Source: Garcia nutans
Taxonomy: Eukaryota > Streptophyta > Magnoliopsida > Malpighiales > Euphorbiaceae
Assembly: GCA_947685225.1 (NCBI GenBank)
Contig: CANTUV010000076.1
Coordinates: 1,984,001 to 2,048,000, forward strand
DNA length: 64,000 nt
Reading direction: 5' to 3'
A program made the translations under genes and the position numbers. Below, piece after piece: positions 47,443 through 60,400 of the stretch (positions within the stretch are counted from its first letter, which is position 1; every line of letters begins with the position of its first letter). Below the pieces are notes generated by a model. It did no database searches. It was given only the letters and a program-made list of their open reading frames with translations, and was not told where the DNA came from.

Positions 47443-50400
47443 CTAAGGCTCCACAATGATTTTACCAGTTGCATGGCCATCAATACTCTTAGCCCAAGCT
47501 CAAGGGATGCTTTGAGTCAATAATGGTCTTAAGCTTCCCTTCACCAGATTAACAAGATAATCCAAGTTCTCTCTCTTGGCAGACACAGCTAGCGGCACCA
47601 GCTGTTTCTTGGAGAAGGTAATTTTCTTTAGAGCAAAAGTCATCAAGGCACTGGGGCTAGGAGTAATATCTATCACCTTCCCATTTTCACTCAAATTAGG
47701 TTCAAAAGTACTCCAGGGAATCCCAGAGGCACACTGGATTACAGCATCATACTTCCGACCAGATGGGCTCTTTAGAGCTGCCCCCTCCGAGGTCTTGTAG
47801 TCGAGAATCTCATCAGCCCCTAAACTCTTTACAAGTTCAATGTTGCGAGCCCCACAAGTGGCTGTCACATGTGTGTTCCCGAGCTTTGCTAGTTGAACTG
47901 CATATTGACCCACACCACCAGATGCAGCAGTGATCAGAATGTTTTTCTGGTCACCACTTCCATCAAGCTTGATTCCAGAAGCCTGAGTGAGAGCTTGGTG
48001 AGCTGCGATACCAGCAACTGGCAATCCTGCAGCTTCAGCTGCAGAAACTTCAGGTGGCATTGCAACTGTCATGCTCTCCTGAGATACTGCAAACTCAGCT
48101 AGTCCACCTCCACTCTGTCATTAGCATAACATAGCATAGAAACTAAGGGGTAGAAAAGATAGATATAGAAGAAATAAAATATTTTAATATATAACAAAAT
48201 ATAACATGTTCATCAATATGCTACAGTAGTATTTTCAGCCTATCCACAATTATTTTAGAAGCAACAAAAGATGCAAACTGCAATGAGCATATCATATTCC
48301 ATAAAGAAATGATTCAGATGAGTCCGCCATATGAAAGTTATTGGTACTAAAAGTAGACATATTATACAATTGCTGGAATGGGCAACGATCTGGACAATAT
48401 AAAGAGCAGGAAAAGAAGGAAAAAAAAACCTTGAATTCCATCCCTCAAACAAGAAAGGAAAAATACTTCAGGAAAACATAGAGAGCGTAACTTTTGATGA
48501 TGGTCAAATTGCTTAAATCATTGCATTATTTGTTCCCATAATCGATAGTCAGAGAAGATTTGAAAAAAACTTACTCAATTTGGCTCCATCAACTAACTAG
48601 TCAACCAGATCAAAAATCAATTGTGGTCAATAGTGCAATGAAATCTAAAAACTCCCTCAACAGCATGTTGCTCCAAGTTCAACGCCCATGATAAGTAGTG
48701 CATGGTTTACAAGATCTAAAAGCAAGGCGACGAAGCAAATTATTTTGTAAAATGCTATCATTCTCTGCAACTTTGCAGCATATAAAATCTCATGAAAACT
48801 AGAAGGATTTTGACCCTGTTGAATATCCAAAGGGCATAATTGACTAACACCATTAAGCATATGCTTCTCTGATACGAGGAAGCTGAGGTTACATTCAAAG
48901 AAGAAATATGTAACTTCCTAGGAGGACTGAGTTGCCCTTTGATGAAAATTTATTTCACGATGAAGGTCATTGATTTCACTGGTTCCCTTGCTAGAGTCCC
49001 AAAGGTTTGCTACTTAGAGGACAGAACATTTAGCTATAAGAAGTGCGGACACTTGCAAAAGGTTCATTTCAATTATAGGAAAAGTGACAATGAGATTCAG
49101 AACATCTTAACTTTTTTACATCAATGTGCCCCCCTTTGTTTCTCATCCACAGCGATTAACTTAAGACATTTACAATTTCAATATAGTAATTTTGATACTT
49201 CTAACTCAATCATGGATACCTTACACCCTCAAGAACTGAGAGTAGATTTCAGAAATAGTGAAATACTTGAAAGACTTAATAGTGAAAAGTAGGGGAAACA
49301 ACACCAATAAATTAGTTGATGATTTAGCACTTACAGCATGGCTAAGCTTAGCTACAACTTTATCACCAGTTTTGAGATTTTTGACTTCAGGTCCAACCTC
49401 TACAATCTCTCCTGCCACATCAGTACCTGTTGCACCAAACAACTTCCTCATCAGAAAAAATAATGTCATCACAAATCACTCCTTTCCCATTTTCAGATCA
49501 CATGTATGAACACAATTACATGTCAATTTAACATAAAAGGCTAACCACAGAGATTAGATTTTCCCCCAAACAACAATAGCAAAGCTATAGCATCACAGGC
49601 AAGTATTTAAAAAGATGAGCAAACGAACATATTGATTTAGATCATGTGATATACATCCAAGAAGACGGAAAAATCAAATAAATCCCGTATAAATTATTTC
49701 AATCTCCAATCATCTCATCCTAAAATGAGACGCATCAAATAGAAAATTAAGAAAAAAAAATGTAACCTATAAAAAGATCTTTCATTTTGCGTGACCTTGC
49801 ATTGTTTAATAACTTGAATAATATTCATGCAAACCCTCCTGATCCTGAAGGATTGCACACATGAATGGTGGATCCTGCAGACGGGGATGGCAGCTGCCCA
49901 TCAAGTTTTTTTGAAAACACTTAATATTTATTGAAAAATGAAGTAAATTTTTTTTGAAAAATGAAGTAATTTTTTTTGAAAAATGAAGTAAATTTTTTTG
50001 AAAAATGACTTCTCTTCCCTCCTCTTCAAAACTAAGATGTTATATCCGACAATAGTGAACATAAAGACACATATGACAAATTAAGATTCATTTACCAGGA
50101 ATTTGCGAGGAATAAAAGGCCGAAGCATGCCCTTTTGAATTTTCCAATCAACTGGATTTAAACTAGTTGCTTCCAACTTGATCAAAACCTCATCTTTCTT
50201 TGGAGTAGGAATGGGAACTTCAACATGCTACAACAGCCAAAAAGTACATATTGTACTAAATTAAAATACTTAGCTTCCACATGTAATTCAAGTTCAAGAA
50301 TCTACCAAAGATGAAAGAGACCAATAAAATTCACAAATAGATCAAACATTCACAACATTAATAAAATCAAGAAATTATCAAATAACAAAGACTAACTTAA

Positions 50401-50598
50401 ATTCATCTAAAAACTCAAATTATTTGGAGCTCTTTCATTACAATAACAACAGAAAATATATAATAACAAAGAAGAACAAGTAATTAATCATCTAATATAA
50501 AGATAATAGGTAAGATCAAATTAAAAAAGGACCTTTAAAACAGCTGCTCCACCACCATAACTATCGTACTGAACTGCGTGCATTAGCTTCGCTGCCAT
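47443..50598 (-). pseudogene. ceQORH-like quinone oxidoreductase, copy 2: three deletions, premature stop
   Basis: Minus-strand exons: 50598-50533 (MAAKLMHAVQYDSYGG), 50227-50096, 49426-49335 and 48114-47443 (ancestral stop TAG at 47445-47443). Exon 2 is 132 nt instead of 142: ten bases are lost just before its donor (the PRKFPHIPG end reads PRKF then CTG), which shifts the frame. In exon 4 a 4-base deletion near 47,540 and a 14-base deletion at about 47,498 sum to 18, but the shifted frame between them meets TGA at 47,502-47,500. The rest, including ITAASGGVGQYAVQLAK, is open for 190 codons. An extra block of about 160 bp lies in the leader just upstream of the ATG. Confidence 0.88.
49931..50010. 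repeat. Short tandem repeat in intron 2 of copy 2
   Basis: About four imperfect units of roughly 23 bp built on ttttttgaaaaatgaagtaa. Not seen in the other copies. Confidence 0.8.
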
Positions 50599-50765
50599 AT
50601 CGTATTGAACAGCAACGGAATTAGCGACTATATAAGAGTGGGTAAAATTTTCATAAATACAGTTAGCGGATGGCCAGAGAAAAGGGGGTCGCGCTTCCTC
50701 ATTTACGTATATTAGCTTACGATCGGCTGATCAGGGGTCGTACGCACGACCCTCTGATTTCGCCA
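50599..50765. mobile_element. Insertion-like block in the leader of copy 2
   Basis: Copies 1 and 3 have about 20 bp between the start codon and the GACGCCGTTT motif, but copy 2 has about 185 bp. The extra DNA begins cagcaacggaattagcgac, contains a hairpin-like gggtcgtacgcacgaccc (about 50,736-50,753) and ends near tttcgccactgat, an end reminiscent of plant transposon termini (CTCCGCCACTG). Family unknown; boundaries approximate. Confidence 0.4.
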
Positions 50766-50879
50766 CTGATACTGAAAGATCCGGCGCCGTTTGAAAACAG
50801 AGTAGAAGTCAAAAGTGGAACATCAGACTCAACTCTGATGCTTTTTGATGTTGCTTTGCTACGAAACTGACTGTTACAG

Positions 50880-53430
50880 ACACTGTAATTGACTAAAATG
50901 TCCCTAATATCTAACAAAATATATCTTCTTTTGCCTCGTGTCTATCGTGAACGTCCACGCCATTATCCACATACCGCTGCTATCTCATATATTTATATAT
51001 ATATATATATATAATTTAAAAGTCAAATTGTAATCGCTGGTGAACAGTGATATCAATTTCAAGCTCACTTTTTAATTTGTCTCTTATATATATATACACT
51101 TTAAGTTCTTTTATTTATTTTTTTCAATTTTTTAGTATATTTTGAATACAATATTTATTTTAGTTCAAGCATTAAAAATAATAATTAATATCGATTTAAT
51201 AATAAATTTTTTATTTTTTTAATTTTTTAGTATAATTTGAAGACAACATTTATTTTAGTTCAAATATTAAAGAAAATAATTAATATTGATTTAATAATAA
51301 ATTTTTTAATTATTCACATGTCATATATATAAATAAAAAAATTTTAAATTTTGATTAAAATTTTAATTAATCACATTTTATTTTATAAAATTAATATTAA
51401 AATTTTAATTGATTGAAGTATATTGTATATATATATATGTAAAAAATTTATTTTAAAATATTAAACTTGTTATATATATATTTTTTATTAATTATACATA
51501 GAAATAAAAAGTATCTAAAAGACTCAAATCAAAAACTTAAATAAAAATAACACATATTTTTAATCACTAAACTATATTTTAAGCCTGTTATATATTAATA
51601 CCATTAAAAATAAAAATTTATCTATTAAATTTTTAATATCATTTTATTTATATTTTTTATTTTACTATTTATATATATTTGTCAATTCATTTAAAAAGTG
51701 ATTATTTTCAATATACGGTTTACTTTAAATAAAGTTATAATAATTTTTTTATTAAGTATATATTTTTGAAAATATTTAAATTTTTTCACTAACCATAATT
51801 TTTTAAAATTTAATAATATTAAAAATTTATTTAAAAATAAATATAAAAAATAAGAAATTTCTTAATAATATTTCTAATATGACATTATTTTTAAGATTTA
51901 CGTTAAAATGTCATAATAATATTAAAATTATATACATATTAGAATAACACATTCGTTGTATTTAGAAATATATATATTTTATTTTTTTAAAATAATATTA
52001 GTAATTTAATTATATAGAAAAAATATTTAAAATATATTATAACAGTAAAGATCAATTACTAATTTATTTTAATTAATATTGTTTATTTTTAATTCTTACT
52101 CTTATCATTAATTATTATTTTATTTTAATTAGTATTAATTCTTTTTAGCTTATACTCTTAAAATTAATTACTGTTTTATTTTAATTCATATTATTTTTTT
52201 TAGTTTTGGCTTTTGTCATTAATTACTTTTTTAATTAGTTTTTTCCTTATGTATTTATATTTTATTGTTATTTATTTTTTAAAAAAATTTATATATTTAA
52301 TTTCCATTCAAATAATAATAGAATTACATATAATTTTAGCATCCATTTTTTATATATTTTATTTACTCTTTAATTTTACTTTTAACTATTATAATATATT
52401 TTAAATTTTTTTATATAATTAAATGACTAAAATTATTTATAAAATAAATAAATTATATATATTCTCTCTGCAACATAAAGACATTATGCCAGTATATATA
52501 TTTTTTTGCTCTCCATCTATAACTTGAATATAGGGAATTTTACATATACATTAATAAATTCAATAACTATGTATTTTCAAAAATTGAATTCATGAATCTC
52601 TAATTTTTCTTTAATTATTTACAAATTTTATTAAAATTTATATTAATTAAAAATAAAAAAATAAATAGACTTTTATAACGTCTGACTAAAATAGTCAAAA
52701 TTTCGCATAATGCCTGGTTGAAATAGTTAACATTTCTAGAAGTTTTTCTATACAAAGGTGCACTCCATTTATCCTAAATTGATATTCACGCCCTTTTTCT
52801 ATCTTAAATTATAATTTTATTATTATTTTAATAAATTAATTAACATATTAAATATTTATAATATTTTTATTTAATATTATTTATTAAATATATATTATAT
52901 TAAAATAAATTTATGATAAAAATATATAAATTTATATTTTTAATAAAAATAATTAATTTTTTTAATCCATATAAAAAAGAAATGATTTATTAATTTATTA
53001 ATTTTATTTTTTTAATATTAATTTATTAATTATTTTAATAAATTTATATTTTTATTAATTTTTATTTTTTTAATAAAAATAATTGGTAGCAGTTTTTTAG
53101 CAGTTTATCAAATTTAGAATAGAGTGAATATTTTTTTTTATTTAATAAGAGTTGTGTGATTTGCCTATTATACTTGGACACATGTAATAAATTTATGATT
53201 TATATATCTGTTGGCAAAAAATTTGAAAAAAAAACAGGGTTGGAAGAGTAAAGGCATATAAACAGAACTAATGGTTTGGCAAATTACCAAGGAGCTGCTA
53301 CTGCTTTCCAAATTTACATAATCATAAACAAATGTATATTCTACTACGCAATCCATGTCTGTGAAGATAAAAGGCTCATACACCGTCTGACAAAAGTAAA
53401 CACTTGAGCAATTCAATTCAAGGACACCAT
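50880..53430. other. AT-rich intergenic DNA between copies 2 and 3
   Basis: Extremely AT-rich, with (AT)n near 50,990-51,012 and TAAT-rich repeats. The ORF at 52213-52404 is a low-complexity, Phe/Ile-rich translation. No gene or recognisable element. Confidence 0.65.
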
Positions 53431-53436
53431 ATCTAT

Positions 53437-56400
53437 CTAAGGCTCCACAAAGACCTTCCCAGTAGCATGGCCATTAATAATCTTAGCCCAAGCATCTTCA
53501 GCCTTGCTCAAGGGGTGTTTTGAGTCGATAACTGTTTTAAGCTTCCCTTCTTTCACCAGTTTAACAAGATAATTCAGGTTCTCAGCCTTGGGAAACAATA
53601 ACAGTGGCACCAGCTGCTTCTTGGAGAAGGTAAGCTTCTTTAGAGCAAAAGTCATCATGGCACTAGCGCCTGGAGTAATATCTATAACCTTTCCAGTTTC
53701 ACTCAAATTAGGCTCAAATGTACTCCAGGGAATCCCAGTGGTACAGTGGATCACTGCATCATACTTCCGACCAGAAGGGGACTTTAGAGCCACACCCTCT
53801 GGGGTCTTGTAATTAGTAACCTCATCAGCCCCTAAACTCTTTACTAATTTAATGTTGCCAGCTCCACAGGTCGCTGTCACGTGTGTTTCCGAGCTTTGCT
53901 AGTTGAACTGCATAGTGACCCACACCACCAGAGGCAGCAGTGATCAGAATGTTTTTCTGGTTGCCGCTTCCATCAAGCTTGATCCCAGCAGCTTGAGTGA
54001 GAACCTGGTGAGCTGTGAGACCAGCAACTGGCAATCCCGCACCTTCAGCTGCTGAAACTTCGGGTGGGTGGCCCTGCCACTGTCGAGCTCTCCTTGGAAA
54101 CTGCAAACTGAGCTAATCCATCTCCTTGCTGTCATTAACATAACATGATTACTACATGATGGATATAGAAGAAAAAAAATGAACAATATATGAAATATAA
54201 TCAATTTGCCAAAAAATTCTGCTTTCAGCATGCTTATAGAATTGTTTCTGGAACCAACCAAAAGATGTAAGCTACACTGACCAGGCCAGTACAGAAAGAA
54301 TGATAGCCTCGCACGCGCACAGAAGACTTCAAGAAACCTAATTAAAGAATGTAAAAATTGATAATGGGCGAATTGCATAGATCCCCACATTCTTTGTTTC
54401 CATGATTAACAAATGCACCACAAAAGAGAGTGAGAGAAAGCTTGGAAAACCATGTCTAATTTGGCTCCATCAACAAACTGGTGTGATCAGATCAAATTTC
54501 AAGGTAAAATGTACATGAAAAACTAAACCACCACCATTCATGTCTATGCAACTATCTCAATCACACGTTACTCCCAAGTCCTATACTCATACTAAGTATT
54601 ACATGGTTTACAATACTCATATTTGTGCTTTCGATTAAAGCAAACATGATACTTCCAACATCTTACCTTTCTTATCTCAATGATTTCTTTCCCTGAACCT
54701 CCTTCCCCTCCTTGTTTCTCATACACACTAACTGACTTAATACGCTGGCAATTTCAATATAATGATTTTGATACTTCCAATCAATCATTCCTGCCTAACA
54801 ACCCCAAGGACTAAGGTGAACTTCTGATATGGTAAATTCCTAGAAATATTTTAATAGTGAAAAGAAGGAGAAAGAGCACAAATCACAATTAGTCAATATT
54901 TGATACTAAGCATAGCAACAACTTTATCACCAGTTCTGATATTTTTCATTCCTGATCCCACCTCTACAACCTCTCCTGCCACATCAGTACCTGTTGGACC
55001 AAAGGGGAAAATATAATGTCACCTCTCATCACTTTTTTTTTTCCTTTTTTTCCTCACGTTCAGGTCATCAGCATAATTCCACAAGTCAACGAAACCAAAA
55101 AGGTTAATCATATATTCCATCAAAACCAAAGAGATCAGGCAAGCATTTGAAACGGGCAGTAAAAGAAAATATCAGTTTAGACAGTGTCATAATCAAATTA
55201 CACCGCACAAATGATTTCAATAGCCAATTTCGCCATTCCGAATGAATATATGTCCACTCATGTTACAAACAGCCACATCAAAAGCAGAACAACTGGATGT
55301 ATCTGAGAGACACCTTGTTAGTGCAATAGTGCTTAGAATTCCAACTTGGAGAACCCAAACTCCCAGATCACTAAGGTAATAAGGAGGTTCTTTGGGGATC
55401 CAGACAGATCAAGTAAATAAATAAATGTAAATCAACCACATCACATTTCAAAGCAAACAAGTACAATGGCTGAAACAATATTCATGTACACCCTATTGAG
55501 AAATAATCTGCTAAAGGATTGAATAAATTACAAAAACATAAGAAAAAAACATATCTCCTAAGTAAATAGCATCTCTCATAGGTTATAGTAACATAGCCAA
55601 CAAGAAAGATTCATTTACCAGGAATATGAGGGAATCTACGAGGAAGAAAAGGCCCCAACATGCCCTCTTGAATTTTCCAATCAACTGGATTCAGACTAGT
55701 TGCTTCTATCTTTAGCAAAACCTCACCTTGCTTTGGAGGGGGGACTGGAACTTCAACATGCTGTAACAAGCAAAAACAGTACCTACTAAACAATTAAATT
55801 TTAATCTGCTTACAAACATTTAATTTGCTTTGATTAAATTCGTTTCTATATAATATCTCCTCACAAAAAAAAAAAGTAAAATAAATGAATATGCAAGTCA
55901 AGTTCAAAAATTAACCAAAGATCACATCAATGGACAAGCCAATAAATTACACACAGGTCAAAAGTTCAAGGTTAAACATTACTAAAGTTTACTTTTTTCG
56001 TGGATGGGGCCATTGCCCATGGGGATTCAAAGACATCATTCACAATAAAACACCAGTAAGCTTTGGTTCAATTTTACTGGGTTTCTACCCAGGGGCCAGG
56101 GCTAAGTAGTTACAAGTTTAAACTTGAAGTTGAGCCTAATTAACTAGAACCAACATCAACAATTGTACAACTTCATAATGAATTACCAAATTATCAAACC
56201 TTTAACACCAAGTCTCCGTTTGGAAAAACTTAGTTAAATTACGAGCAAGAAATTAGTTCAAACACTGTCCACATGAACTCAATTTATTTAATTTTATTAA
56301 TTATCTTTATTTATTTAAAATTAATGAATAAGAAACTGTAAGAGGTGACCATATATATTGTATAATTTAATTATAATTTTAATTTTAACTAAATTAAATT

Positions 56401-56590
56401 TTTACAAAATAATATAATTTTTATTTATTTTAAAATTATTTTTTATACTGAACGAATCAAAATTTATGAACTACCTCCAAACATAAAAATTAATAAGAGA
56501 AATTCAAATTAGATTAAAAGTGACCTTTAAAGCGGCTGCTCCTTCACCATAACTATCGTACTGAACAGCATGCATTAGCTTCCCAGCCAT
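53437..56590 (-). pseudogene. ceQORH-like quinone oxidoreductase, copy 3: two frameshifts, exon-3 donor lost
   Basis: Minus-strand exons: 56590-56525 (MAGKLMHAVQYDSYGEGAA), 55760-55619 (142 nt, normal), about 54990-54907 and 54128-53437 (stop TAG). Exon 3 stops short: after KVVAMLS the expected CATGCT and GTAAGTGC donor are missing, apparently removed by a deletion of about 15 bp near 54,906. Exon 4 carries a 4-base insertion near 54,065 (gggtgggtgg) and a 2-base deletion near 53,882 (between the GNT and HVTA codons), so the frame is not restored. The C-terminal half is otherwise well kept, ending HATGKVFVEP. Confidence 0.88.
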
Positions 56591-56603
56591 ATTCAGAAGA
56601 AAC

Positions 56604-56613
56604 GACGCCGTTT
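56604..56613. promoter_or_regulatory. Conserved GACGCCGTTT motif upstream of copy 3
   Basis: Matches the motif upstream of copy 1, at a similar distance from the start codon. Confidence 0.4.
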
Positions 56614-56799
56614 GAACACAAAGAGAATGATATCAGCAAAGGAGAAGTAGAAGGCAAGCTGAGAATTGCTTGTTCAGGCAGGATGAAGAGTGGATTATAA
56701 TATAAAATGACTAAAATGTCCCTACTCTCAATCATATCGCTTTTTTTTTTGCTCATGCCTCGAGTTGTTCGCATTCTTTTTCGCCGTTTAGTCTGTACG

Positions 56800-57460
56800 G
56801 GGACCGACCTCTTACTCCCAGTTGCCGTTTTTGTCTTTCATTTAATAATAATTTTTGTATTGTAAAATATAATTCTATTAAAATTTTCAATAAAAATTTT
56901 CAGTAAGTTATTTGCAATTAGATTTCATTTGTTAAAAAGATATTTTAATTTATTCTTTTTGAAATGAGATAATTTACAAAATTTAATTTTTATATGAAAA
57001 GAAAATAATTCAAAATAAATAAAAATATACTATCCAATGAAAATTCAATTTAATTGCGGATTGATTACATATACATCCAACAATAAAAATTAAATAAAAT
57101 TAATTATTTTTCTTATTATCATTTTCTCAATAGTTTATTATTGCCTGCCACACAATACGTGTTAGAACTTTTTATCAATTAAAACTTATGCGATAATCAA
57201 ACAGAATAAATATATATCTAATCTTAAAAAAATTTAAGATTATTATTTAATTTTAAAAAATAAAAGTGATTAAAAATATTAAAAATAATAATAAATTTAT
57301 TAATTGAGAATAATTCTAATCCAAGAAGTCAATTTTTTTTTCAAATAGAGCCTAAAATTGAAATGCCTCTTCTTTCAGAGTAGCACTAGAACGAAGCTGA
57401 CAAGTTGAGGATTTGTAAGAAAGCATCATCCTGCTAATTAGAAAACAGCCCTTAAAATCA
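56800..57460. other. Intergenic DNA between copies 3 and 4
   Basis: AT-rich, no gene seen. Confidence 0.6.
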
Positions 57461-57464
57461 TTAT

Positions 57465-60400
57465 TTAAGCCTCCAAAACAATCTTACCAGTGGCATGGCC
57501 TTCCATACTTTGAGACCAAGCATCTTCAGCCTTGCTCAGGGAATATTTGGAGTCTATCACTGTTTTCAACTTCCCTTCCTTTAACAACTTAACAAGATAG
57601 TTCAGGTTCTCACCCTTAGGAGCCATAAGAAGTGGCACCAGTTGTTTCTTAGAGAATGTAACTTTCTTTAAAGCATAAGTCCACATTGCACTAGGACTTG
57701 GGGTTATATCTATAACCTTTCCCCCACTTTCACTTAAATTAGGCTCAAATGTTCTCCATGGAATGCCTGTTGCACAATGTATCACTGCATCATATTTCCT
57801 ACCAGATGGGCTCTTTAGAGCTTCCCCGTCTGAGGTCCTGTAATCAAGAACCTCATCAGCTCCTAAGCTCTTGACAAATTCCAAGTTGCGCGCGCCACAA
57901 GTAGCTGTTACATGTGTGTTTCCAAGCTTTGCTAGTTGAACTGCATAGTGACCCACCCCACCTGAGGCAGCAGTGATCAGTATGTTTTTCTGGTCGCCAC
58001 TTCCATCAAGCTTGATACCAGCAGCTTGGGTAATAGCCTGGTGAGCCGTGAGACCAGCAACTGGCAACCCTGCACCTTCAGCTGCTGAAACTTCAGGTGG
58101 CCTTGCAACTGTTAGGCTCTCATTAGCCACAACAAACTCAGCTAAACCACCTCCATGCTGTATGAAATGGAAGACATTTTCAATTGATGTATGACATCAT
58201 GCATGATTAACATCCAATAGACCAACAAATGGTGCAGCTGTGTCAACTCTAAGCAATGATTGTCTACTCATTTGAGACAGAATTTTAATAGAAAAAAAAA
58301 AAAGAGTTTCAAATGAAGGCAACCTTGCATTAAGTCTAAATCATTCTGAGAATTTTTTCATAATTAAATAATTAAAATAGAAATTATTATTTTCCAATGG
58401 GTCTCAAAATGAGGAAGCATTCTAAGCATGTTGGAATGAAACTATAATCTGGCCTGACAAGAAGGCAGGGGAAAGACTTGAAATATGAGTTTAAAGATGA
58501 AAAAGAATATGGCAACAATAGATAAAAGCAACAAAAGAGAACTCAAGAATCCACCATCTAACTCAAAATGAAACCTAACTTCTAAATAGCAGAGAACTCA
58601 CCATCATCCTTGCAGAAGCATGAAATAATTTCCAAGATCCCACATAATATAATGAGCATATTATTTACACATGGTTCGTGCTTGTTACTCTTGACATAGC
58701 ATCATAGAAGTTGGCAGTTGCTGAAATCACCAAAGCTTAAATTTACTTGCTTTATCCAAACAGGCAAGTTAATGCAAATCTATTAGGTCGTTCTGCTTCT
58801 GTTTAACCGGATCCAGGAAATGATATAGACAGACATGAAAACTCATTCTGGAAAAGATAGATTATCTGCTCTGGAGCAACTAAGTAAAGCGCTCCTCCAA
58901 GATATTTTAATTTCACCATGGTCGTCTATACAAATTAACTTCATGCAGGATTTTAAGAGTGATGATGTTGGCACCTTTGAATTGCAATCATGTTGCTATA
59001 TGTTAAATGCTTTACAGAATATGTTTGTCCTCGCAAACCTAGCTAATTATGAAGTTCGGCTTTCTCCATTTCATAATTTTATTGAATACAAAACTTGAGT
59101 TTTCTCACTTCTTTGATAAGTTCATTTATCATTGTCTCTTCTCTGGCACCCTATAATTTATACTTTATCATTTGCGTGAATGATAAAAGACATGCAGTAA
59201 ATTCGAAATGCTTCCATAACTAGAGGAGTTTAAACTAGAAATATTCAATTCATTTAAGAGAGAGATCAACACTTACTAAGTGGGTAAGCAGAGCTACGAC
59301 TTTATCTCCGACTTTGAAATTGGCAACCCGTTCACCAACCTCCACAACCTCTCCAGCCACATCAGTACCTGTTCCAGCAAAAGTGTTGCCAATCCAAAAA
59401 GGGGAATAACTATTAAGTAATATTAGTAATTTAGAATTATCACTTAGAGAAAAGGAATCTAACAAGTACGTTAAAAAAAAGGAGCAAAACTTCAAGAAAT
59501 GATCCTTTATAGCTAAAACCAACAATAAGCAGACAGGCTTGTGATGCAGATACGTTCAACAAATTAATTACATGGATCAATCATTCCCGTTGAATAACTT
59601 TTTTTTACAAAGCTGTCAGTAAACCAGTTAGCAACTAATAAATAATATTTTTGATATTTATTTGCTCTTTGTGATCTTAAATAGAGATCTGTCTTTGATT
59701 GTGTACACATTGGTTCTGATATTATTACTACACCTTAAAGAATGACACTTATCTGATCACAAAATTTTTCCTTCAAAAAAAAAAAGAAGAAGAAGAAGAA
59801 GAAAATATAACTCTTCCCTTTCAAGTTTAGATTACCAGAAACATCTAAATTTTCTCCATATCAAACACCCAAATAAATATGATACATGTTTTAGGTCAAT
59901 GAGGAGAGAAAGGTAGCACTAATAAAGACTCGCTTTCCCAACAGCTCTAATAAGTTCCTTTAGTGAGATCATTAGCTCATTCTTCAGCAAGCATGTGATC
60001 AGAATTATAAACTTGAGGTCTCATACTGATAGCATCTCTTCTAAATTCCAGCTCTAACCATCATAACATAAATTCAATTTGTGTATCCTTTTGTACATAA
60101 CTAGCATACCACTCAACATTTCACAAAGCAATGCAATTCCATATGTATTAGCCAACAAACAACTAAATCATAACAGCAAAAAAAAAAGGGAGTTCAGTTA
60201 TTATCAACTTTCAATGATATGAATTCACAAAAGAAACGCTAAACGTGAATAGGTCAAATTAGCTAGCCGCCTATAATGAGATCGAGTTAAAAGTGAATTA
60301 CACCATCCCTTTTAACTACAAATACATTTGAGTAATAACTATTCAATTATAATGTAATCAAATGCATTTCTGAAAAAATGCATTTGATGAAACGAATCGT

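Noticed and set aside
48939..49292. 117-codon plus-strand ORF
   Set aside because: Falls inside intron 3 of ceQORH copy 2 on the opposite strand and has no recognisable motif.
50670..50870. Opposed 66-codon ORFs upstream of ceQORH copy 2
   Set aside because: They cover the insertion-like block and promoter; no domain in either frame.
52213..52404. 63-codon hydrophobic ORF resembling a membrane protein
   Set aside because: Extreme T-rich composition yields Phe/Ile/Leu runs by chance; no start context or conservation evidence.
58835..59098. 87-codon plus-strand ORF
   Set aside because: Lies within intron 3 of ceQORH copy 4, antisense, no recognised domain.
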